DNA of 64,000 bases from Micromonospora sp. C95 (GTDB taxonomy: Bacteria > Actinomycetota > Actinomycetes > Mycobacteriales > Micromonosporaceae): positions 310,001 through 374,000 of the forward strand of contig NZ_JAGPXT010000001.1 of the NCBI RefSeq assembly GCF_018070465.1, written 5' to 3'. The notes beneath the pieces were generated by a model. That model was not told the DNA's origin. It did no database searches and saw only the letters and a list, made by a program, of their open reading frames with translations. Numbering within the stretch: position 1 is the first letter of the stretch; the number at the start of each line of letters is the position of its first letter. Both the position numbers and the translations under genes were made by a program. Positions 39,675 through 48,001 of the stretch are shown here, in pieces.

Positions 39675-42185
39675 ATGATCCATCCCTCGACACGTGACAA
39701 TGAGACCGATCGGCGGCTTGCGCTGCTAGTCGGTCTCGTCGTCGTAGCTGCCGTGGCAGCAGTGTTCGCCTCGACGTGGATCGCATCCAGCTCGCCGCTT
39801 GTCACCCCCCTCAACGAACTGTCCACGCTGGCAATGCTGATCTTCGTTTGCACTGTCGGCACCCTCGTCCGCACGCCCGTCCGGATCAGGTCGACAGCTC
39901 ACTTCATCAGCTGGAACGAAACCGCACTGGTTATCGCCCTGGCCCTCGCGCCAACGTCTTGGGTGGTGCTATGCACCGCGGCCGGCGTGGCACTGGCCTC
40001 GCTCCGGCTGCCGCCGATCAAGCTCGCCTTCGGCGTGGGCAAGAACGTTCTGATGGCCGTCGGCGCCGGCGCCACCCTCCACGCCGCCGGTTGGGACGGC
40101 CTCAACGGCGACCCGTGGCAGTTGATCCCTCCGCTCGCGGCGGCCTACCTCGCCGCCGCTCTGCTCGACGAGGCGCTGGCGATGCCCGTGATCGCGCTGG
40201 CCTCGCGAACCCCCATCTTCAAGCACTTCCGCAACAACCTCGATCTCAGGATCGCGGGATACCTCGTACGCTTCTGCGTCGCCATCGGCAGCCTGCTCAT
40301 CCTCGAAGCGGACCCCAGGTTGCTGCTCGCCGTTCCGCCGCTCGTGCTCAGTCTGCACCTGGCGTACTCCGGCAGGGTCCGGCAACGCACCGAGCAACAG
40401 GTGTGGCAGCGGCTCGCGCAGACCACCGACGCGCTCAACGTGGTCGAGTTGGACGAGGTCATCACCACTGCGGTCACCCGGGCTGCCGAACTCTTCTCCG
40501 CCGACGAGGTGGAGATCGAGCTGCGCGACGCCGACCGGGTGGTGCGCGGCGGCGCCGACGGCGTCACTTACGACGGTCCGGCAGCCGAGCCCACCACCGT
40601 CCAGGGCGCGGTGGTCCCGGCCCGCCTGGAAGGGCACGACAAGACGGTCGACGTGGGCATGCTGCGGCTGCGCTTCCGTGGACCGGTCAAACTCTCCGAG
40701 CGGGAGCACTACACCCTCTACACCTTCGCCTCGGCACTGTGCACCGCAATCCGCAACGCCCAGGCGTACGCCGAACTCGCCCGGGTGGCCCAGGCCCACG
40801 CGCACGACGCGACGCACGACGCGCTGACCGGCCTGCCGAACCGGCGTCACCTGCTCGACGCGGGCAACGACCACCTGGACCAACGGCACGCCGACGGGGT
40901 CACCGCCCTCGTGCTGATCGACCTGAACCACTTCAAGGAGGTCAACGACACCCTCGGCCACACCGCCGGTGATCAGATGCTGGCCGCTGTCGCCGAACGG
41001 CTGCGCGCCGCCGCCCAGGCCGACGACCTGGTCGCCCGGCTCGGTGGCGACGAGTTCGCCGTACTCCTGCGCGCCCTGCCCGCGCCCGCAGTCGCCGCCC
41101 ACCGGGCCGAGACGCTGCTGGCGGCGCTGCACGAACCTTTCGACATCGACGGCATGCGGATCAACGTGGAAGCCAGCGGCGGCATCGCCGCCGCCCCCGC
41201 CACCGGCGGCATGGCCGAACTGCTGCGCCGCGCGGACGTCGCCATGTACCAGGCCAAGCGGGCCGGGCAGCGGCTGGCCAGCTATGCGTCCGCCCGGGAC
41301 ACCGCCGACCTGGGTCGTCTCACGCTCGGCGGAGACCTGACCCGGGCCGTGGCCGATCACGAATTCACCGTCAAGTTCCAGCCGATCGTCGACCTCGGCA
41401 CCGGTGAGGTCATCGCCGCCGAAGCGCTGGCCCGATGGCGTCACCCCACCCACGGCCTGATCGACCCACTGCGCTTCCTGGAGACCGTCGAGCGGTCCGG
41501 CCTGCTACCGGCCTTCGCCGAAGCGATCCTCGACCAGGCCCTGATCGCCGCCGGCACCTGGCGTGACGCCGGCTTCGACGTACCCGTGGCGGTGAACGTC
41601 TCCCCCCGCAGCCTGCTCGACACCCGCTTCCCCGATTCGGTGCTTGCTCGCCTGCGCGCCCACGACCTGCCACCCGACCGGCTGATCCTGGAACTGACCG
41701 AGACCCTCACCCTCAGTCAGCTCGACGTCGTCGACCAGGTCCTCACCCGGCTACGTGATGCCGGTGTCCGGCTCGCCCTGGACGACTTCGGCACCGGCTA
41801 CTCCTCACTCTCGCTGCTCTCCCGGATCCCGGTGCACCAACTGAAGATCGACCGGAGCTTCGTCACCGCCATGGAATCCTCCACCGAGGCCGCCGCGATC
41901 ATCCGCTCCACCCTCGACCTCGGTCGCAGCCTCGGCCTGGTCGTGGTGGCCGAGGGGGTGGAGCGGGAGGCACAGCGACACACCCTCTGGGAACTGGGCT
42001 GTAGCGCCGGCCAGGGTCATCTCTTCGCCCGCCCACTGCCCACCGGCACACTGCTCGCCGCCCTGCAACGCGGCACCGGCGGCCGGACCGGCCGCCTGGC
42101 GGTCGCCCTGCACGACGCCGGCGCGGTGGTCCGGCTACCGCAGGGACGCCGGCAGGGCGGCCGGGGTCGTCACCAGCCTGCCTGA
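39675..42185 (+). CDS. Membrane GGDEF-EAL protein (c-di-GMP cyclase/phosphodiesterase)
   Basis: Product of 836 aa; CAGGAG precedes the ATG. Residues ~15-230 hold about six to seven transmembrane helices, ~240-365 a GAF-like domain, ~375-540 GGDEF (DALTGLPNRR, LIDLNHFKEVND, and the active motif LGGDEFAVL) and ~550-800 EAL (AEALARWRHPTHGLIDP, AVNVSPRSL, LELTET, LALDDFGTGYSSLSLL, HQLKIDRSFV, VAEGVE, QGHLFARPLP). All metal and catalytic residues of both domains appear intact, so it could make and degrade c-di-GMP. The membrane part probably senses an external or lipid signal. Confidence 0.93.
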   Translation: MIHPSTRDNETDRRLALLVGLVVVAAVAAVFASTWIASSSPLVTPLNELSTLAMLIFVCTVGTLVRTPVRIRSTAHFISWNETALVIALALAPTSWVVLCTAAGVALASLRLPPIKLAFGVGKNVLMAVGAGATLHAAGWDGLNGDPWQLIPPLAAAYLAAALLDEALAMPVIALASRTPIFKHFRNNLDLRIAGYLVRFCVAIGSLLILEADPRLLLAVPPLVLSLHLAYSGRVRQRTEQQVWQRLAQTTDALNVVELDEVITTAVTRAAELFSADEVEIELRDADRVVRGGADGVTYDGPAAEPTTVQGAVVPARLEGHDKTVDVGMLRLRFRGPVKLSEREHYTLYTFASALCTAIRNAQAYAELARVAQAHAHDATHDALTGLPNRRHLLDAGNDHLDQRHADGVTALVLIDLNHFKEVNDTLGHTAGDQMLAAVAERLRAAAQADDLVARLGGDEFAVLLRALPAPAVAAHRAETLLAALHEPFDIDGMRINVEASGGIAAAPATGGMAELLRRADVAMYQAKRAGQRLASYASARDTADLGRLTLGGDLTRAVADHEFTVKFQPIVDLGTGEVIAAEALARWRHPTHGLIDPLRFLETVERSGLLPAFAEAILDQALIAAGTWRDAGFDVPVAVNVSPRSLLDTRFPDSVLARLRAHDLPPDRLILELTETLTLSQLDVVDQVLTRLRDAGVRLALDDFGTGYSSLSLLSRIPVHQLKIDRSFVTAMESSTEAAAIIRSTLDLGRSLGLVVVAEGVEREAQRHTLWELGCSAGQGHLFARPLPTGTLLAALQRGTGGRTGRLAVALHDAGAVVRLPQGRRQGGRGRHQPA

Positions 42186-42198
42186 GAGACTTGGGCGG

Positions 42199-43521
42199 GT
42201 GCACACCACCCAGACCCGCCGCCGTACCGGGTGGTGGCACCGGATCGACACCGCCGCCGGCGGACTCTCCCTCGACCTCGGCCTCTACGCGGTCTCGGCC
42301 GCCTTCGCCGCAGTCACCGCGGCCACCTCCACCCTCCTGCCGCACCGCGCGTGGGGCGGCGTGGCCGCACTCGGCTACCTCGGCGCCGCGATCATGGCAC
42401 TCGGCCAACTCCTGCTGCGGCGGCACCGGCCCGGCTCGGCGTTGACCGGAGTGCCCGCACGCTGGCTGGTCACCGTCCTGACCTGGACCACCGTCGCCCT
42501 GCTTCCCCTCGTTGCGCAGAGCGTGCAGCGCGCGGCAGGACGTACCGACCGGGCCCAGGAGGAGGTGCTCGTCGTCGAGGAGTCCGGGCGGCGACTTGTG
42601 GAGACCGGCACCCCCTACCTCGGACCGGACGCCATCGCCGCGCTGCCGCCCGGTGAACAACTGCTCGGCTACACGCCGTACCAACCGGGTATGGCCCTGT
42701 TCGGGCTGCCCCGCGCGGCCACCGACGTGTGGTGGAGCGACGCCCGCGTCTGGTTCGCCGTCGGCACCGTCCTCGCCCTGCTGCTCGCCGTCCGCGTCCT
42801 GCGCCGACCCGCGAGGGTGGCCACGACGGTCGGGCAGGACGCCGCCCTGCTGCGCGGGGTGCAGGCCGCCACCGTCCTGCCGATCTGCGCACTGACCCTC
42901 GCCACCGGCGGCGACGATCTACCCGTACTCGCGCTCTGCCTGCTGGCTCTCGCGCTCGCCGCCACCGCACGGCCCGGTTGGGCCGGCGTCGCCGTCGGAC
43001 TCGCCGGTGCACTGAAACTCTTCGCCTGGCCGGTCGCCGCCGTACTGGTCAGCTGGGGCATCTGCCGCCGGGCCGGCCTGCGGGTGGCCGCCGGCGCAGT
43101 GGGCGTACCCGCCGCCGCGCTGCTGCCCACCCTGCTGGTGGACCGGGACGCCCTGGTGGAGAACGTGCTGCGGTTTCCCCTCGGGCACGGCCTGGTCTCC
43201 AGCCCGGCGCAGTCGCCGTTTCCCGGTTATCTGATCGCGAACGCGGTGCCGGCCGGCCGGGCCGTGGCGGCGGCGCTGCTGGTCGCTGCCGCAGCGGCGA
43301 TCGCCGTCCGGCTCCTCCGCCACCCGCCACGCACCGCCCGCACGGCGGCACTCGTCTGCGGGTACGGCTTGCTGGTGGCGATCCTGCTGATGCCCAGCAC
43401 CCGGTTCGGCTATCTGCTCTACCCGGTGGCGTTCCTCGTCTGGGCACCAGCACTCGACGTTCCCGGGATCCGGCAACCGGCGAGCGAAGACGGCCCGCAG
43501 GGCGTAGACCTGAGGGCATGA
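42199..43521 (+). CDS. Polytopic membrane protein, DUF2029/GT87-like
   Basis: Product of 440 aa from GTG 42199, 13 nt after the GGDEF-EAL stop. Ten or so hydrophobic helices are visible. The extracytoplasmic stretch VVEESGRRLVETGTPYLGPD and QLLGYTPYQPGMALFGLPRA, followed by LALLLAVRVL, resembles GT-C membrane glycosyltransferases of the DUF2029 group, but the acidic motif after helix 1 is not as clear as in the gene at 31727. It overlaps the next gene by four bases (ATGA). Confidence 0.75.
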   Translation: MHTTQTRRRTGWWHRIDTAAGGLSLDLGLYAVSAAFAAVTAATSTLLPHRAWGGVAALGYLGAAIMALGQLLLRRHRPGSALTGVPARWLVTVLTWTTVALLPLVAQSVQRAAGRTDRAQEEVLVVEESGRRLVETGTPYLGPDAIAALPPGEQLLGYTPYQPGMALFGLPRAATDVWWSDARVWFAVGTVLALLLAVRVLRRPARVATTVGQDAALLRGVQAATVLPICALTLATGGDDLPVLALCLLALALAATARPGWAGVAVGLAGALKLFAWPVAAVLVSWGICRRAGLRVAAGAVGVPAAALLPTLLVDRDALVENVLRFPLGHGLVSSPAQSPFPGYLIANAVPAGRAVAAALLVAAAAAIAVRLLRHPPRTARTAALVCGYGLLVAILLMPSTRFGYLLYPVAFLVWAPALDVPGIRQPASEDGPQGVDLRA

Positions 43522-44150
43522 CCACCTACCGCGACCGCAGCGAGGCGGGCCGGGCGCTCGCCGACCGACTCACCGCCCTGATCGGCGAACCGGACGTCGT
43601 CGTACTGGGCCTGGTACGCGGCGGCGTGCCGGTGGCCCGGGTCGTCGCCGAACGCCTCGGCGCACCGCTGGACGTGCTGGTGGTTCGCAAGCTCGGCATG
43701 CCGTGGGCCCCCGAGGTCGCCTTCGGCGCGCTCGGTCCGGCCGGCGTACGCGTGGTCAACGACGTGGTGGTCGGCCAACTCGACTCCGACGACATCGCCG
43801 ACGTGCAGCGCCGGGAACAGACGGAACTGGACCGGCGCGAACAGCTCTACCGGGCCGGCCGGCCGCCACTGGAGCTGACCGGCCGCATCGCCGTCATCGT
43901 CGACGACGGGCTGGCCACCGGGGCCACCGCCCGAGCTGCCGTGCAGGTGGCCCGCCAGCTCGGCGCCCGTCGGGTGGTCGTCGCCGTACCGGTCGGTGCC
44001 CAGCAGGCGTACGAGACGCTCGCCAACGAGGCCGACCAGGTCATCTGCGCTCAGCGGCCGGAAGCCTTCACCGCCGTCGGGGCGTACTACGACGACTTCC
44101 ACGAGGTTTCCGACGACGAGGTGACGGAGGCGCTGACCGCTTCCGCGTGA
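43518..44150 (+). CDS. Phosphoribosyltransferase-fold protein
   Basis: Product of 210 aa. YRDRSEAGRALADRL, VVVLGLVRGGVPVARVVAER, DVLVVRKLGMPWAPEVAFGA and the PRPP loop VIVDDGLATGATARAAVQVA define the predicted phosphoribosyltransferases (COG1926) that in other bacteria are often fused to or next to dienelactone-hydrolase-like proteins. The substrate base is unknown. Translation is coupled to the upstream membrane protein. Confidence 0.9.
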   Translation: MTTYRDRSEAGRALADRLTALIGEPDVVVLGLVRGGVPVARVVAERLGAPLDVLVVRKLGMPWAPEVAFGALGPAGVRVVNDVVVGQLDSDDIADVQRREQTELDRREQLYRAGRPPLELTGRIAVIVDDGLATGATARAAVQVARQLGARRVVVAVPVGAQQAYETLANEADQVICAQRPEAFTAVGAYYDDFHEVSDDEVTEALTASA

Positions 44151-44160
44151 GTCGACCAGG

Positions 44161-44166
44161 TACCGT
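44161..44166 (+). promoter_or_regulatory. Leaderless-type -10 box (TACCGT)
   Basis: TACCGT ends 6 nt before the ATG at 44173. Confidence 0.5.
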
Positions 44167-44172
44167 CGAACA

Positions 44173-44565
44173 ATGAGCCTGACCTGTCCCAAGTGTCATG
44201 GAGAAATGCGTCAGTACGAGCGCAGCGGCGTCGTCATCGACCAGTGCGGCGAGTGCCGGGGGATCTTCCTCGACCGTGGTGAGCTGGAGAAGCTGTTCGA
44301 GGCGGAGGCCAACTGGAGCGCCCAGCAGGCGCCCCCCGCCCCACAGCCGACCCAGCACGCACCCCGGCCGGGCGGCTACCAGCCTCCGCCTCCGCCGCCC
44401 GCGCCACAGCAGCCGGGCTACGGTGCCGTGCCGCCGCCACCGCCACCGCAGCACGGCTACCCGGCCCCGGCACCTGCCTACGGCCACACTCAGCAGCACT
44501 ACGGCTACCACGGGCACTACCGCCGGAAGAAGCGCAAAAGCTTCCTCGACGAGATGTTCGGCTGA
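44173..44565 (+). CDS. TFIIB-type zinc-ribbon protein with Pro/Tyr-rich tail
   Basis: Product of 130 aa. Residues 1-45 (LTCPKCHGEMRQYERSGVVI, DQCGECRGIFLDRGELEKLF) form a zf-TFIIB zinc ribbon with two CxxC pairs. Residues ~48-115 are a low-complexity Pro/Gln/Gly/Tyr/His tail, and the protein ends with a basic-acidic KKRKSFLDEMFG motif. Such proteins are common in actinobacteria and of unknown function; the tail suggests a scaffold or condensate-type region (inference). Confidence 0.85.
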   Translation: MSLTCPKCHGEMRQYERSGVVIDQCGECRGIFLDRGELEKLFEAEANWSAQQAPPAPQPTQHAPRPGGYQPPPPPPAPQQPGYGAVPPPPPPQHGYPAPAPAYGHTQQHYGYHGHYRRKKRKSFLDEMFG

Positions 44566-44583
44566 GCAGCACCTCCCTGGGTG

Positions 44584-44611
44584 ACCGGGCCGTCCAACCG
44601 GGCGGCCCGGT
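44584..44611. terminator. Terminator after the zinc-ribbon gene
   Basis: 9-bp stem (44584-44592 with 44603-44611), 10-nt loop. Confidence 0.6.
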
Positions 44612-44655
44612 GTCTCACCGCCACAGCCGGTCACCAGCTGTGGGACGCTGCCGGC

Positions 44656-44820
44656 ATGGGGTCGCGAGCTTCGCACATCGCACTGGCCAACGCGTATGAC
44701 GGCATCAGCACCGTGGTGGCTGACCTGGACGACAGCATTCGAGAGCCCGTCCGGAGTGGTGCAACTCTGTGCCGACACGGCACCCGCCGCCGCACGCGGC
44801 GCTGGCCGCTTCCCGGTGCT
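44656..44820 (+). pseudogene. Possible remnant of a maleylpyruvate-isomerase-family (DinB-like) gene
   Basis: The frame MGSRASHIALANAYDGISTV then VADLDDSI resembles the N-terminus of mycothiol-dependent maleylpyruvate isomerase-like proteins, but the expected GW..dL..H helix does not follow in any frame and the sequence becomes Arg-rich. If real, only the first ~28 residues survive. This is a weak call. Confidence 0.3.
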
Positions 44821-44871
44821 CGGCTGAGCCGGTGAGCCTCGGCTGAGCCCGTCGGACTCGGTTGGGTCAGG

Positions 44872-47613
44872 TCAGACGATCGCCATGTCGACGAAGCGCG
44901 ACAGGTGCAGTTGAGCGGCGACCGTCACGGTGTCGGTCGGGCCATTTCTGTGTTTGGCGATAATGAAGTCCGCCTCCCCCGCGCGGGGTGACTCCTTGTC
45001 GTAGTAGTCGTCGCGATGCAGAAGTATAACAACGTCCGCATCTTGTTCAATTGACCCAGATTCGCGCAGATCGGACAGTTGTGGACGCTTGTCGGTACGC
45101 TGCTCAGGGCCACGGTTCAGCTGGCTGACCGCGATGACCGGGCACTCGACCTCCTTGGCGAGCAGCTTCAGGCCACGCGACAGGTCCGCGACCTCCTGCT
45201 GCCGGCTCTCGGTACGCTTCGGCGAGGTCATCAGCTGGAGATAGTCGACCACTATCAACTTGAGGTCATGCCGCTGCTTGAGCCGACGGGCCTTCGCCCG
45301 GATCTCCATCAGGTTCATGCTGGGCGTGTCGTCGACGAACAGCGGTGCCTCGCTGATCTCACCCATGCAGCGGGCCAACTTGGTCCAGTCGTCGTCGGAC
45401 AGTTGCCCGCTGCGCAGCACGTGCAGTGGCACTCGGGCCTCGGCCGAGAGCAGCCGCATGACGATCTCGACCTTGCTCATTTCCAGCGAGAAGATCGCCG
45501 ATGCTTGGTTGGCACGGATCGCAGCGTTGCGCGCGAAGTCCATGCTCGCGGTGCTGTTGTGCGTGGGAATCATTGATCGACCGGCCAAGTAAAGGTGATC
45601 CTCGTTGTCGACCGTGACGCACCGCACGGGGACACTCGGCACCGGTCGCACATCCACGATGTAGCGGGATCGGGTACCCGCCCGACCGACCGCGTGTCGG
45701 CGCGTGGCGTGCGACTCCCGCTTCCTGGTCAACCGGAACACCTCGTCGGAGGTGGAGAAGCTCAGTGTGAAAGCCGTCGAGCTTTCGGGAGTGCGGCCGT
45801 TGACTCGCTTGCGGTTGATCGAGCATCGGTAGCCCAGGCTGACGACGAGCTCGTACACATCCTCGGCTATCCGCTCCGAGGTGGTGGTGTACTGGACGTG
45901 TCCGGCTGCCGCAGGAGTACCGGCGGTGTCGAGCAGTCCCGCCAGCAGCTCTCGTCGCTGCTCCTCCGACGCTCGGAGGTAAGGCTGCGGAATGTGCTTG
46001 TCGTTCAGGACACCGGCGGCTCGAAGCAGCCCGGTGAACGAGCCATGCAACCGGCGACACGACGCGCAGTGGCGGGCGCCGTTCCAGCTCGACTTCATTG
46101 TCGTACCGCAGGTCTCGCAGCCTCCGCGGTCGGCGGTCCCGACCATGTCCGCCGACGTGAACCGGGCACCTGCCGAGTGCCCGTCGCCCAGCCACACACC
46201 AAGCGTGTACGGGGGGATCGGCAGGTCCTCGCGGGCGGGAAGGGACAGCGGTTGAGCATTTGTCACCGCGTGGTTGGCGCGCCCGTCAGCCGGATGCCGC
46301 AGGGTCGCGGCGATGTGTTCGGTAGTGACGACCCGAGGGTGTGCCACGGTCGTATCGCTGGTGATGACCCGACTCACCCGGCTCAGATGTGCGTCGAACA
46401 GAGCATGGGCGCTGTAGGCGTCGACCGCCCGACGCCAGGACCTGCCATTCCGGGAGTACTGACGTTCGACGGTGCCGGCGATGCCGACCTGGGCCGCCAC
46501 AACGTGCAGGACCTTCCGGAACCGGGACCCGGCGATCTCCACGGCTTCCCGGTGGGTGACAAGCCGGTCCGGGATGGCGGTGACGGCCCGGTGTACGGCT
46601 GCCGCCTTGGCCGGTGCCGAGGCATCCCACTGGTAGCGCGGCCGGCGCTCATTCTGCTGGCGGCGTGCCGCCCGGGTGGTCGTCGTCCACAGATGCTCGG
46701 CATCGGCGACGATGACTGAACCGTCGGAAAACTCGACCTCGTAGCAGGGCCGGTCGTGGCGCACCTCGTAGGCGTGCGTGACGGTGGTAGGACGGCCGTC
46801 CGCACCGATAAGCTGATCGCCTACCTGCACCTCGCCCATCGTCGTCCAGCCGGCCGGAGTCGGTAGGGGTGTGTCGAGCGCGAGCGCCTTTCCAAGGCCA
46901 GGTCGCCCCGCCACGATAATCAACTGGCCGGCGTGCAGCCCGTTGAGCAGGCGATCCAGGTCGGTGAAGCCGGTCGGCACGCCGGTCATCACGCCGCCCT
47001 GAGCGCCGACCGCCTCGATCTCGTCGAGCGTCGGTTGCAGCATGTCGGCCAGGATCGCGAAGTCCTCGCTGACCCGGCGTTCCGTGACGTCGTAGACGGC
47101 CTGCTGAGCCAGGTCGACGATGTCGTCCACGTCCCGGCTGCCGCCGCTCGCGGTGCCGTAGCCGAGTTGGACGATCCGGGTGCCGGCCTCGACCAGGCGC
47201 CGGAGCACCGCGCGTTCGCTGACGATCCGGGCGTAGTAGGCGGCGTTCGCGGCGGTCGGCACGCTCGCGATCAACGTGTGCAGGTACGGAGCGCCACCTA
47301 CCCGGGCCAGATCGCCGGAGTCGGCAAGTGCCGCCGCGACGGTGATGGCGTCGGCCGGCTCACCCCTGCCGTAGATCTCCAGGATGGTGTCGAAGATGGT
47401 GGCGTGCACCGGTCGGTAGAAGTCGTTGGTCTTGAGGATCTCGACGACGTCGGCGATGGCGTCCTTGGAGAGCAGCATGCCGCCAAGGACGCACTGCTCC
47501 GCGGCCACGTCCTGCGGTGGCGTCTTGTCGAACTGACCGTCGGGTGGCCCGTTGCCGGGCTGCTGCCCGCCGCCCGGAAACGACTCCGTCCGCCTGTCGT
47601 CGGTGACCGACAC
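44872..47613 (-). CDS. dnaB: Replicative DNA helicase DnaB interrupted by an intein
   Basis: Precursor of 913 aa from GTG 47613, which has GGAGGGG upstream. The mature helicase (469 aa after splicing) unwinds DNA at the fork. The N-domain begins at KTPPQDVAAEQCVLGGMLLS; the RecA-like domain has Walker A GRPGLGK|S, interrupted after Lys242, then FSLEMSKVEIVMRLLSAE, Walker B LKLIVVDYLQLM and QLSDLRESGSIEQDADVV. The intein is residues 243-686. A run of DnaA-box-like sites lies upstream. M. tuberculosis dnaB occupies the same place and also has inteins. Confidence 0.96.
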   Translation of the reverse strand: MSVTDDRRTESFPGGGQQPGNGPPDGQFDKTPPQDVAAEQCVLGGMLLSKDAIADVVEILKTNDFYRPVHATIFDTILEIYGRGEPADAITVAAALADSGDLARVGGAPYLHTLIASVPTAANAAYYARIVSERAVLRRLVEAGTRIVQLGYGTASGGSRDVDDIVDLAQQAVYDVTERRVSEDFAILADMLQPTLDEIEAVGAQGGVMTGVPTGFTDLDRLLNGLHAGQLIIVAGRPGLGKALALDTPLPTPAGWTTMGEVQVGDQLIGADGRPTTVTHAYEVRHDRPCYEVEFSDGSVIVADAEHLWTTTTRAARRQQNERRPRYQWDASAPAKAAAVHRAVTAIPDRLVTHREAVEIAGSRFRKVLHVVAAQVGIAGTVERQYSRNGRSWRRAVDAYSAHALFDAHLSRVSRVITSDTTVAHPRVVTTEHIAATLRHPADGRANHAVTNAQPLSLPAREDLPIPPYTLGVWLGDGHSAGARFTSADMVGTADRGGCETCGTTMKSSWNGARHCASCRRLHGSFTGLLRAAGVLNDKHIPQPYLRASEEQRRELLAGLLDTAGTPAAAGHVQYTTTSERIAEDVYELVVSLGYRCSINRKRVNGRTPESSTAFTLSFSTSDEVFRLTRKRESHATRRHAVGRAGTRSRYIVDVRPVPSVPVRCVTVDNEDHLYLAGRSMIPTHNSTASMDFARNAAIRANQASAIFSLEMSKVEIVMRLLSAEARVPLHVLRSGQLSDDDWTKLARCMGEISEAPLFVDDTPSMNLMEIRAKARRLKQRHDLKLIVVDYLQLMTSPKRTESRQQEVADLSRGLKLLAKEVECPVIAVSQLNRGPEQRTDKRPQLSDLRESGSIEQDADVVILLHRDDYYDKESPRAGEADFIIAKHRNGPTDTVTVAAQLHLSRFVDMAIV
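45556..46887 (-). other. Class 3 intein with LAGLIDADG endonuclease in DnaB (P-loop site)
   Basis: 444 aa between GLGK and Ser. It starts ALALDTPLPTPAGWTTMGEV, with Ala instead of Cys/Ser at position 1, and ends MIPTHN followed by Ser+1. Trp67 (ADAEHLW), Cys423 (VRCVTVDNEDHLYL) and Thr442 (PTHN) form the W-C-T signature of class 3 inteins, in which the block F Cys starts splicing. The endonuclease has block C TLGVWLGDGH (Asp235) and block E LLAGLLDTAGT, where Ala322 replaces the usual second catalytic acid. A Cys4 zinc-finger-like insert (CETC ... CASC, 257-277) lies between them. Confidence 0.9.
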
Positions 47614-48001
47614 CGGGCCCCCCTCCACTGCGTCGGATCGGTTCCAGGCCTACCGCCCGGGTGCGACAACCTCGACCGGCCGCTCCGATCGGGGGCCATC
47701 GGGTCGGCAGGTCGTGGCAACCATACGAGTACGAGGTCAGCCACTCAACCGTGGCGGTGGATGAGCCTCGGGACAACCTGTGGACTCAGGTGGACAACCA
47801 TGTGCGCAGCGTGTGCACAGGGTGTGGATAACGGATGGGGAATTCTTGGCGATCTCCTCTGACCTGCGCAAACTCTTTCCCCAGGCTGTGGACGGAATTT
47901 CCGGGTAGGGCTTTGTCCTGAACCTCCCGTAAGATCGGTGGCCTACGGCGACACCTGGACAGCGGATTGCACGTTCGGTTGAGAAGGGTCACGCTCCGGC
48001 C
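47614..48001. promoter_or_regulatory. dnaB upstream region with DnaA-box-like cluster
   Basis: 388 bp without genes between divergent dnaB and the 48002 gene. TGTGGATAA at 47823-47831 is a perfect DnaA box (reverse orientation). GGTGGACAA (47789-47797), TGTGGACTC (47779-47787) and TGTGGACGG (47887-47895) are weaker matches in the same orientation. Confidence 0.55.

Larger units (their letters stand above)
44566..44871. other. Intergenic region of 306 bp: terminator and a possible gene remnant
   Basis: Contains a hairpin at 44584-44611 and, at about 44656-44735, a short stretch resembling an N-terminal fragment of a maleylpyruvate-isomerase-type protein. No intact gene. Confidence 0.5.

Noticed and set aside
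44872..47613. Two separate helicase fragments caused by a large in-frame insertion
   Set aside because: The insertion has all intein blocks (A, B, F, G) and both LAGLIDADG motifs and leaves a perfect P-loop after removal, so it is an intein and not a broken gene.
47614..48001. The chromosomal origin oriC
   Set aside because: Only one perfect DnaA box and three weak ones are present, with no AT-rich unwinding region and no dnaA/dnaN flank.
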